DNA of 64,000 bases from Flavobacterium daejeonense DSM 17708 (lineage in GTDB: Bacteria; Bacteroidota; Bacteroidia; Flavobacteriales; Flavobacteriaceae): contig NZ_AUDK01000002.1 of the NCBI RefSeq assembly GCF_000425425.1, positions 62,001 through 126,000 of the forward strand, written 5' to 3'. The notes under the pieces are model-generated. The model was not told the origin of the DNA. It ran no database searches and saw only the letters and a list, made by a program, of their open reading frames with translations. Made by a program: the position numbers and the translations under genes. Shown here piece after piece: positions 26,081 through 34,448 of the stretch; position 1 is the first letter of the stretch, and each line of letters starts with the position of its first letter.

Positions 26081-27069
26081 ATGAAGTTTTCGGTAAAATA
26101 TTTTAAAAAAATTGTGTTTGCCTAAGCTGATCAGTTGGATGTATTAAAGGCAGCACAACTCGCTTTTGAAGAAGGTATTGCTACACCTGTTTTGCTCGGA
26201 GATAGAGAAACGATACTTGAACTGAAAAAAAAGATTGATTTTAATGCCGATATCACTATTATTGATATGCATAGTGAGGAATCAAAAGGTATTAGAGCAC
26301 AATATGCTGAAAAATTTTGGAACAAAAGAAAGCGAAATTGTATAACACTTTATAGTGCTCAAGCCAAAATGCGTGAACGTAATTATTTTGCAGCTATTAT
26401 GATACATGATGGTGACGCTGACGGAATGATTTCGGGTTATTCAAGAGTTTATTCTACTGTTGTGAAACCTGTTTTTGAAGTAATTGGTAAAGTGGTTAAT
26501 GTAAAAAAAGCAGCTATAGCCAATATCTTAACTACTGAAAGAGGGCCAATGTTTTTAGCTGATAGAGCTATTAATATTGAACCTACAGCCGAAGAGTTAG
26601 CCGATATTACTAAAATGACTGCTAATGTAGCCACTGCCTTTGGTTTTGACCCTGTAGTAGTTATGTTATCATATTCTAATTTTGGTTCTTCTACACATTC
26701 TAATGCTACTAAAGTGAGAGAAGCAGTGGAAATTTTACATTCTAGTGTGCCTGAATTGGTTGTTGATAGAGATATACAATTTGATTTTGCTTTAAATATG
26801 GAGTTGTTACAAAGTAAATTTTCATTTTCAAAATTAGCCGGAAAGAAAGTCAATACTTTAATTTTTCCAAATTTTGAAGCCTCAAATATTACCTATAAAT
26901 TATTGAAGGAACTCAATAAAGCCGATTCAATAGGACCGATAATGTTAGGTTTAAGTAAATCAGTTCATATTCTGCAATTAGGAGCAAGTGTGAATGAAAT
27001 AGTTAATATATGACAGCTGTAGCTGTAATTGATGCTCAACAACGTAAGCAAAGCCTGATGTTAAATTAA
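26081..27069 (+). pseudogene. maeB: Decayed C-terminal (phosphotransacetylase-like) fragment of an NADP-malic enzyme gene
   Basis: The longest open part (26135-27009) encodes the phosphotransacetylase-like domain of MaeB malic enzymes: VLKAAQ, MRERNYFAAI, GDADGMISGYSR, RGPMFLADRAIN, LSYSNFGSS, TLIFPN and ITYKLLKELN. The malic enzyme catalytic domain is missing. The frame continues upstream to KKIVFA, followed by TAA at 26123-26125 and then ADQLDVLKAAQ; the family has FAEAD here, so GAA became TAA. At the 3' end, VN is followed by an extra AT pair; after it a second frame reads MTAVAVIDAQQRKQ (27010 to stop at 27069), the expected family ending. Truncation, nonsense codon and frameshift together show a dead gene. 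Nearby peptidase genes appear intact. Confidence 0.88.
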
Positions 27070-27251
27070 TTTTAATTAAAAAACGAGTAAGCTGATTAAT
27101 CTACTAAATAAAATAGAGTTGTTTAAGGAAAGGTGATTTTAGTATAAATTAACTAATTTTCTCTAGTCAGATTATTAAACAGACCAATATAGTATTAGAA
27201 GTGGTTAATATTAACAAATTTCCGAAAAATGATTTAATATACTTTTATAAT

Positions 27252-29504
27252 ATGATAAAAGCTAAAAAAAATATAAGTGTAGTTTTAATACTTTTAGTAG
27301 GTGTTATGAGTTATTCTCAAGGCACTTTAAAAGAGTATCAAAAAGCAAATACAGTAGATTCTTTATTCAAGAATAAAGTTTTTAAATCCCCAAAAGAATT
27401 TCATTGGGTAAATAATACTATTTTTTGGTATATTAGTAATACTAAGAATGGAAATGAGTTTCTGTTGGTTGATGCTAAACAGGAAAAACAAATTCCTGCT
27501 TTTAATCAAGAACGTTTGGCAGTGTCACTTTCTGAAATTTTAGATAAGGAAATAATTTCTAAACAACTTCCAATTGAAAATTTAGAGTTCAGTAAAGATT
27601 TTTCGCATCTTGTTTTTACAACAGATACTTTAAAAATATCTTGTGATTTAAAAAGTTATGAATTAAGTAAAATACAAGGAGGCTACCAAAAGCCTCAACG
27701 AAGAAATGCATATTGGGGAGATCGTTTTGATGAACAAAGTAAACGAGAAGTTAAATCACCGGATTTGCTTAACGTTGCTTTTATAAAAAACTACAATTTA
27801 TACATAAAAAATATAAAAACTCAGCTAGAAACTCAATTGAGTTACGATGGTTCAAAAGGTTTCTATTATTCGTCCTATTTAGAATGGTCACCAGATAGTA
27901 GAAAAATTATGGCTTATAAAGTAAGACCAGGGGAAGAACATAAAATTTATTTTGTTGAATCTAGTCCTAAGGATCAATTTCAACCCAAATTACAGGATAG
28001 AGATTATTTAAAACCCGGAGATCAGTTACCTTTTAAAAGTCCGCAATTATTTGATATTGCATCTAAAAAGCATTTGGTAATTGCAACGGGGTTGTTTCAG
28101 GAACAGTATGAGCTTTCTGATTTTGACTGGAAGGATGATAGTTCTGCTTTTACATTTGAATTCAATCAAAGAGGGCATCAGGTTTACAGAGTTTTGGAGG
28201 TTAATGCAGCCGATGGAAAAGTAAAAGTGATTATTGATGAAACAAGCCCAACTTTTGTTAACTATAGTGGAAAAAAATACCGTTACAATTTAAGAAAAGC
28301 AAATCAAATAATTTGGGCATCAGAACGTGACGGCTGGAATCATTTGTATTTGATAGATGCCAATACTGGCAAGGTGAAAAATCAAATTACAAAAGGGAAT
28401 TGGCCATTAAGAGAAGTAATTAAGGTAGATGAGGTAAACCATCAGATTTATTTTACAGCTAGTGGATTAGATAAAAATCAGGATCCATATTTATTACATT
28501 ATTGTCGTATTGATTTTGATGGTAAAAATTTTAAGCGTTTAACTACTGAAGAGGGCAATCATAAAGTGAGTTTTTCTCCGGATTATCAGTTTTATGTGGA
28601 TCAATATTCAAGTGTAGATAAAGCTCCTGTTACTTTGTTGAAAAGTGTTACAAATTCAAAAGTAAATGTAAAATTACAACAAGCAGATATTACTGATTTG
28701 TTAAATGCAGGGTGGAGAGCTCCTGAAGTTTTTACTGCAAAAGGAAGAGATGGAAAAACAGATATTTGGGGGATTATTGTGCGTCCTACTACTTTTGATC
28801 CCAATCGTACTTATCCAATAATCGAATATATTTATGCAGGACCTCAGGATTCTTTTGTGCCAAAGAATTTTCAGCCTTATTATTGGTCTATGACAGCCTT
28901 AGCTGAATTAGGATTTATTGTAGTACAAATTGACGGAATGGGAACTTCTAATCGTTCCAAAGCATTTCATGATGTATGTTGGAAAAATTTAAAAGACGGT
29001 GGATTTCCGGATAGAAAATTGTGGATGCAAGCAGCAGCTGCTAAATATCCTTATATGAATATCAATAAAGTTGGAATTCATGGAACTTCAGCCGGAGGGC
29101 AGAATGCAGGAGCAGCTTTAGTATTTAATTCTGATTTTTATGATGTAGCTGTTTCTTCTTGTGGATGTCATGATAATCGAATGGATAAAATGTGGTGGAA
29201 TGAACAATGGATGGGTTATCCTATAGGACCTGAATATGAAGCTTGTTCTAATACCGCCAATGCAGCTCAAATGGGCGGAAATTTAATGTTGATTTTAGGT
29301 GAGCTTGATGACAATGTCGATCCGGCTTCAACAATGCAGTTTGCAAATGCTTTGATAAAAGCCAATAAAAACTTTGAATTGGTTACTATTCCAGGGATGG
29401 GGCATTCGGCAGGAGGAGATTACGGTGAACGCAAGCGTAGAGATTATTTTGTACAACATTTAATGGGGGTTACACCACCAACTTGGGATAAAGTATACAA
29501 ATAG
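27252..29504 (+). CDS. S9-family prolyl peptidase (DPP-IV/prolyl oligopeptidase type), exported
   Basis: From the ATG at 27252 the protein is 750 residues with a clean signal peptide (MIKAKKN, hydrophobic core, cleavage near SYSQG). An upstream in-frame GTG at 27201 would bury this signal behind 17 residues, so I reject it. A beta-propeller domain precedes an alpha/beta hydrolase domain with Ser613 (GTSAGG), Asp686 or Asp687 (GELDDNVD) and His718 (GMGHSAGG). The DPP-IV paired-glutamate signature seen in the other S9 gene is not obvious here, so the cleavage mode may differ. It probably works with the first S9 enzyme on proline-rich peptides. Confidence 0.9.
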   Translation: MIKAKKNISVVLILLVGVMSYSQGTLKEYQKANTVDSLFKNKVFKSPKEFHWVNNTIFWYISNTKNGNEFLLVDAKQEKQIPAFNQERLAVSLSEILDKEIISKQLPIENLEFSKDFSHLVFTTDTLKISCDLKSYELSKIQGGYQKPQRRNAYWGDRFDEQSKREVKSPDLLNVAFIKNYNLYIKNIKTQLETQLSYDGSKGFYYSSYLEWSPDSRKIMAYKVRPGEEHKIYFVESSPKDQFQPKLQDRDYLKPGDQLPFKSPQLFDIASKKHLVIATGLFQEQYELSDFDWKDDSSAFTFEFNQRGHQVYRVLEVNAADGKVKVIIDETSPTFVNYSGKKYRYNLRKANQIIWASERDGWNHLYLIDANTGKVKNQITKGNWPLREVIKVDEVNHQIYFTASGLDKNQDPYLLHYCRIDFDGKNFKRLTTEEGNHKVSFSPDYQFYVDQYSSVDKAPVTLLKSVTNSKVNVKLQQADITDLLNAGWRAPEVFTAKGRDGKTDIWGIIVRPTTFDPNRTYPIIEYIYAGPQDSFVPKNFQPYYWSMTALAELGFIVVQIDGMGTSNRSKAFHDVCWKNLKDGGFPDRKLWMQAAAAKYPYMNINKVGIHGTSAGGQNAGAALVFNSDFYDVAVSSCGCHDNRMDKMWWNEQWMGYPIGPEYEACSNTANAAQMGGNLMLILGELDDNVDPASTMQFANALIKANKNFELVTIPGMGHSAGGDYGERKRRDYFVQHLMGVTPPTWDKVYK

Positions 29505-29647
29505 TTTTTTTCTAAGGTCTGAAATTGAAATTTTTAGAATTAGTAAAAAAGTTTAATTTTCAGGAGGGCATTATAAGCTCTTAATGCAAGCGCTAAATGA
29601 ATTTCAAAGCAAATTCAATATTTTTTTAAAACAAATATTATCTAAAT

Positions 29648-32600
29648 ATGAAAAGATACAAGTCATTTATTTTTGGTATGCTAAGTTTCTGGACATTGGG
29701 GACTACTACTTTGTTGGCGCAAAGTGGAGATCAAATTTTAGACGGAATTGGCGAAACAGATTTGATAGCCCGCTATGTTTTTGATGGAGATACTAAAGAT
29801 TGGTCTCGAAATAACTGGCATGGAAAGATCCAAGGTACAGGAGCTAAATTTGAAAATGATATGTTGTTCGGTAAGGTTTTGTCTTTATCTCCAAATGGTA
29901 AAGCTTATGTAACTCTGCCAGGTGAAGCCTTGATAGGAGAGGAATCTGTAAGTATATCGGGATGGATTTATTTGTGTTCTGGACAATCGGGGCAACTATT
30001 TTTTGACTTCGGGAAAACTGCTAAGTCTCACTTTTTTGTTGCTCCAACGGGAACTAAGGAAGCGAATGGTTTTCAAACAATAATAGCCACTGAATCCGGA
30101 AATAATTATAACTCTAAATCAGCAGTTCTTGAAGTTGATAAGTGGAATCATGTGGTAATAGTTATTGCAATTTCAGATAAAACAATGAGCACTTATGTTA
30201 ATGGTGTACTTGCAAGTGTAACTAAAAATATGGATTTGGAATTGAAGCAATTGTTTGGCAAAAATTCTGCGATTAAAAACAAGCTATATATTGGTAAATC
30301 TTTGATAGATGAAAATGGTTATCTCAACGCTAAATTGCATGATTTTCGAATCTACCGAACTCCTTTGAGCGAAAAGCAAATTAGCATGATTTATAAAAAT
30401 GCTTCGGGGAAAGGCAACTCAGATGTAAATGAAGAAAAAGGGGGTGTAGATGTACTTCAGGTTTTTTCTAAAACAAATCCTCAGCTTTATAATGAATATT
30501 TAGTTAATGTATCTGATGTCGAAGTACAAACAGAATTAGGTCAGCTTCCAAGAATTCCAAGTTACGTAAAGGGTGTTTATAAAGACGGGGTTCGGGGTCA
30601 TGATGTACGTGTGATTTGGCCTTCGCCAAAAGATAATAGCGATGTGTTAAAAGCTGGAAATTATACTGTGACAGGACGTATTGCTGGTTCTGATTTAAAA
30701 CCGAAAGCAATTATAACTGTAGTAAATAGTAAAGAGATTACACCACCAAACAAGAAGTTAGAGGTTTTCAATTTAGATCAAGTTTCTTTGAATACAGATC
30801 TTCAAGGGCATAATACAAAGTTTATTGAAAATAGAGATAAATTCATAAACACACTTGTTAAAACTAATCCAGATGATTTTCTCTTTATGTTTCGCAATGC
30901 TTTTGGTCAGGAACAACCTGTAGGGGCAAATCCACTAGGAGTATGGGACAGTCAGGAAACAAAATTAAGAGGACACGCTACTGGACATTATCTTACTGCG
31001 ATTGCGCAGGCTTATGCAGGTACAGGCTATGATAAAAAATTGCAGGCAAATTTTGCTAATAAAATGGAATACATGGTGAATACCTTGTATCAATTAGCCC
31101 AAATGTCTGGCCATCCCAAAACAACTGGAGGATCTTATGTGTCAGATCCAACTGCTGTACCTCCGGTTCAAGGAAAAACAACTTATGATTCTGATTTAAG
31201 TGATGAAGGTATTCGCAAGGATTATTGGAATTGGGGAGAAGGCTTCATCAGTGCTTATCCGCCGGATCAATTTATCATGCTGGAAAAAGGAGCCAATTAT
31301 GGAGGGCAAAAAACTCAAATTTGGGCACCTTATTATACCTTACATAAGATTTTGGCTGGTTTGATTGATGTTTATGAAGTTAGTGGTAACAAGAAAGCAC
31401 TTGAAATAGCCAAAGGAATGGGAACCTGGGTTAATACCCGCTTAAGTAAATTGCCTACTGAGACATTAGTGAGTATGTGGAATAGGTATATAGCTGGTGA
31501 ATTTGGAGGGATGAACGAGGTAATGGCAAGATTGTATAGAATTACCAATGATCATAAATATCTGGAAGTAGCTCAATTATTCGATAATATTAAGTTGTTT
31601 TATGGAGATGTACAGCATTCTCATGGCTTAGCTAAAAATGTTGATACTTTCAGAGGTTTGCATGCTAATCAGCATATTCCGCAAATTGTAGGTGCACTTG
31701 AAATGTACCGTAATGCGAATGATCCTGCTTATTACCATGTTGCTGATAATTTTTGGTACAAAGTTACTAATGAATACGAATATAGTATAGGTGGTGTAGC
31801 CGGAGCACGTAATCCTGCTAATGCGGAATGTTTTATTGCACAACCATCTACTATTTATGAGAATGGGTTGTCTGCAGGTGGGCAAAATGAAACTTGCGCC
31901 ACTTATAATATGTTAAAACTAACAGGTGATTTGTTTTTATACGATCAGCGTGCTGAATTAATGGACTATTATGAACGTGGTTTATACAATCATATCCTTG
32001 CATCTGTAGCTGAAGACAGTCCGGCAAATACGTATCATGTGTCCTTGAGAGCCGGTGCGACAAAACAATTCAGTAATGGTGACATGTCAGGTTTTACCTG
32101 TTGTAATGGTACAGCCTTAGAAAGCAGTACAAAATTGCAAAATTCAATTTATTTTAAAAGCAAGGATAATAATGCATTGTATGTGAATTTATTTATGCCT
32201 TCAACGTTGAAATGGACTGATAAAAATGTAATTGTAGAGCAAACAACTTCCTTTCCAAATACCGATAAAACATTATTAACCATTAAGGGTAAAGGTAAAT
32301 TTGATATTAATGTACGTGTACCACATTGGGCAACAAAAGGTTTCTTTGTTAAAATAAATGGAAAAGAAGAAACTGTAAAAGCTCAGCCGGGTAGTTATAT
32401 TACTCTAAGTCGTAAATGGAAAAATGGAGATACAATTGAATTGCGTATGCCATTTGAATTTCATTTAGAACCTATCATGGATCAGCAAAATATTGCCAGT
32501 TTATTTTATGGCCCTGTTTTACTTGCTGCTCAAGAAACAGAACCGAGAAAAGATTGGCGAAAAGTAACCCTTGATGCTAAAGATATTAGTAAATCAATTC

Positions 32601-32707
32601 AGGGAAATCCTGAAAAATTAGAGTTTACTATTGATGGAGTAATCTTCAAGCCATTTTATAATACTTATGATCGTCATTCGGTTTATCTCGATGTAACTTT
32701 AAAATAG
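29648..32707 (+). CDS. Secreted DUF1680 glycoside hydrolase (GH127/GH146 type) with LamG-like domain
   Basis: The 1,019-residue protein has a signal peptide (ends near LLAQ, residue 25), a LamG/concanavalin-like domain (about 38-255), an Ig-like linker (about 260-360), and a DUF1680 catalytic domain (about 370-1000) opening with LRGHATGHYLTA. The zinc and nucleophile region is recognisable: NETCATYN (Glu and Cys as in the ETC motif) and FTCCNGT (the adjacent cysteine pair). It belongs to a different DUF1680 branch from the 12530 gene, so the two may cleave different linkages or chain lengths. It is the first gene of a tight nine-gene unit reaching 47306. Some DUF1680 proteins cleave other beta-L-arabinosides, so the linkage is open. 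Confidence 0.88.
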   Translation: MKRYKSFIFGMLSFWTLGTTTLLAQSGDQILDGIGETDLIARYVFDGDTKDWSRNNWHGKIQGTGAKFENDMLFGKVLSLSPNGKAYVTLPGEALIGEESVSISGWIYLCSGQSGQLFFDFGKTAKSHFFVAPTGTKEANGFQTIIATESGNNYNSKSAVLEVDKWNHVVIVIAISDKTMSTYVNGVLASVTKNMDLELKQLFGKNSAIKNKLYIGKSLIDENGYLNAKLHDFRIYRTPLSEKQISMIYKNASGKGNSDVNEEKGGVDVLQVFSKTNPQLYNEYLVNVSDVEVQTELGQLPRIPSYVKGVYKDGVRGHDVRVIWPSPKDNSDVLKAGNYTVTGRIAGSDLKPKAIITVVNSKEITPPNKKLEVFNLDQVSLNTDLQGHNTKFIENRDKFINTLVKTNPDDFLFMFRNAFGQEQPVGANPLGVWDSQETKLRGHATGHYLTAIAQAYAGTGYDKKLQANFANKMEYMVNTLYQLAQMSGHPKTTGGSYVSDPTAVPPVQGKTTYDSDLSDEGIRKDYWNWGEGFISAYPPDQFIMLEKGANYGGQKTQIWAPYYTLHKILAGLIDVYEVSGNKKALEIAKGMGTWVNTRLSKLPTETLVSMWNRYIAGEFGGMNEVMARLYRITNDHKYLEVAQLFDNIKLFYGDVQHSHGLAKNVDTFRGLHANQHIPQIVGALEMYRNANDPAYYHVADNFWYKVTNEYEYSIGGVAGARNPANAECFIAQPSTIYENGLSAGGQNETCATYNMLKLTGDLFLYDQRAELMDYYERGLYNHILASVAEDSPANTYHVSLRAGATKQFSNGDMSGFTCCNGTALESSTKLQNSIYFKSKDNNALYVNLFMPSTLKWTDKNVIVEQTTSFPNTDKTLLTIKGKGKFDINVRVPHWATKGFFVKINGKEETVKAQPGSYITLSRKWKNGDTIELRMPFEFHLEPIMDQQNIASLFYGPVLLAAQETEPRKDWRKVTLDAKDISKSIQGNPEKLEFTIDGVIFKPFYNTYDRHSVYLDVTLK

Positions 32708-32747
32708 TGTTTAGATTATGGAAGTATAAATCTTTAAATTCATTTGT

Positions 32748-34439
32748 ATGAAAAAATCAATTTTAACCTTTATTATATTTTTATTTATGCTTACTCCCAC
32801 TTTTTCCAGCGAGCTCATAGATGTAGTCAATACATATAAAGCTGATAAAACCGCGCTGAAAAATTTTTATTCTAACAGAGAATCAGAGGAATATTATGTA
32901 CGTTTTTCAAAGTTATATGAGGATTGGAAAAAAACAATAAAAGAAATTGATTTTAAGAGTCTCTCTCAACAAGGAAAAGTAGATTATTTATTGTTGAAAA
33001 ACGTTATCAATAAAGACGATTACTTTTTACAAATAGAATACAAATCATTTAAAGAAATTGCTTCGGTAATTGATTTTACAACAGATATTAATGTTTTTAT
33101 AAAAGAAAGAAGAAGAGGAAAGAAGCCAGTATCTGCTGATTTGGCAAAGCAGTTTGGTATTGCTGAAGCTAATATCAATAAAAAAATAGAATTGCTTAAA
33201 AATAAACCTTTTAAAGATTGGTTTGAGGCAGAGAAAGCCTCGAAAGCGGTGAACTCATTTGCAAGATCATTAAAAGAAGCTTATGGGTTTTATTATAGTT
33301 ACGATCCTGAGTTTACCTGGTGGATGGAAAAACCATACCAAAGTTTGTCAGCAAAATTGAAAGAATATAGTAGTTTCTTAAGTACTAATTATTCCAAAAC
33401 AAGTATCAAAGATGATGGAAGTGGAATTATTGGAAAACCTTTAGGAAGGGAAGCCGTTTTGAAAAGCTTTGCTTTTGAATACATTCCTTATACACCTGAG
33501 GAAATGATTCTTGCTGCACAAAAGCAATTTGAATGGTGCAAACAGGAAATGATTAAAGCTTCGACTGAATTAGGTTACGGAAAAGACTGGAAAGCTGCTT
33601 TAGAACATGTAAAACAAACCTATGTTCCGGCCGGAGAACAACCTCAAACCATAACTGATTTGTACAATCAATCGGTAAAATTTATTGAGGAAAGAGATTT
33701 AATTACTTTGCCAGATTTAACTAAAGAGACTTGGCAAATGATTATGATGACACCGGAACGTCAAAAAATTAATCCGTTTTTTACAGGGGGGTGGGAAATT
33801 AGTATTTCATATCCAACAGAAGATATGGATCAGTCTGATAAACTGATGAGCATGCGAGGAAATAATCCTAATTTTTCGCGCGCTACTGTACAGCATGAAT
33901 TGTTGCCGGGACATAACTTGCAGTTTTTTATGAATAGTCGTAATAAGCCGTACCGAGAACTTTTTGATACGCCTTTTTGGATGGAAGGTTGGGCTTTATA
34001 TTGGGAAATTGAACTTTGGAACAAACAATTTCCGCAAACACCGGAACAAAAATTAGGGATGTTATTTTGGAGAATTCATCGTTGTGCCCGAATTATATTT
34101 TCACTAAAATACCACTTAGGTGAAATGACACCACAGCAATGTATTGATTTATTGGTAAACGAAGTGGGTCATGAATATGCTAATGCTGAGGCTGAGGTAA
34201 GACGTTCTTTTGCAAGCGGAGATGCTCCTTTGTATCAAATGGCGTATATGACCGGTGGTTTACAATTTTATGCATTGAAAAAGGAATTAATAGCTAAAGG
34301 TTGGACTGAAAAGCAATTTCACGATCGTGTTTTAAAAGAGAATATGATGCCTGTAGAAATGCTAAGAATCTTGCTTGAAAATTTAGAAGTTAATGAGGAT
34401 TATAGATCAACATGGAAATTCTCAACTGATTTTAAATAA
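32748..34439 (+). CDS. DUF885 family metallopeptidase-like protein, exported
   Basis: The 563-residue protein has a signal peptide (ends near TFSS, residue 21) and a helical DUF885 domain. The zinc-site candidate is HELLPGH at residues 383-389, corresponding to the family's HEGIPGH motif, and a downstream MEGWALYWE supplies a conserved glutamate as in gluzincin peptidases. Few family members have known substrates. Its place in an operon with arabinofuranosidases and next to proline peptidases suggests it cuts peptides derived from the same glycoprotein. Spacing to the next gene is nine bases, so cotranslation is likely. Confidence 0.8.
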   Translation: MKKSILTFIIFLFMLTPTFSSELIDVVNTYKADKTALKNFYSNRESEEYYVRFSKLYEDWKKTIKEIDFKSLSQQGKVDYLLLKNVINKDDYFLQIEYKSFKEIASVIDFTTDINVFIKERRRGKKPVSADLAKQFGIAEANINKKIELLKNKPFKDWFEAEKASKAVNSFARSLKEAYGFYYSYDPEFTWWMEKPYQSLSAKLKEYSSFLSTNYSKTSIKDDGSGIIGKPLGREAVLKSFAFEYIPYTPEEMILAAQKQFEWCKQEMIKASTELGYGKDWKAALEHVKQTYVPAGEQPQTITDLYNQSVKFIEERDLITLPDLTKETWQMIMMTPERQKINPFFTGGWEISISYPTEDMDQSDKLMSMRGNNPNFSRATVQHELLPGHNLQFFMNSRNKPYRELFDTPFWMEGWALYWEIELWNKQFPQTPEQKLGMLFWRIHRCARIIFSLKYHLGEMTPQQCIDLLVNEVGHEYANAEAEVRRSFASGDAPLYQMAYMTGGLQFYALKKELIAKGWTEKQFHDRVLKENMMPVEMLRILLENLEVNEDYRSTWKFSTDFK

Positions 34440-34448
34440 AGGACAAAA

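Noticed and set aside
26135..27009. Stand-alone phosphate acetyltransferase gene
   Set aside because: The sequence matches the C-terminal domain of MaeB-type malic enzymes, starts only at a TTG after a nonsense codon, and loses its proper end to a frameshift.
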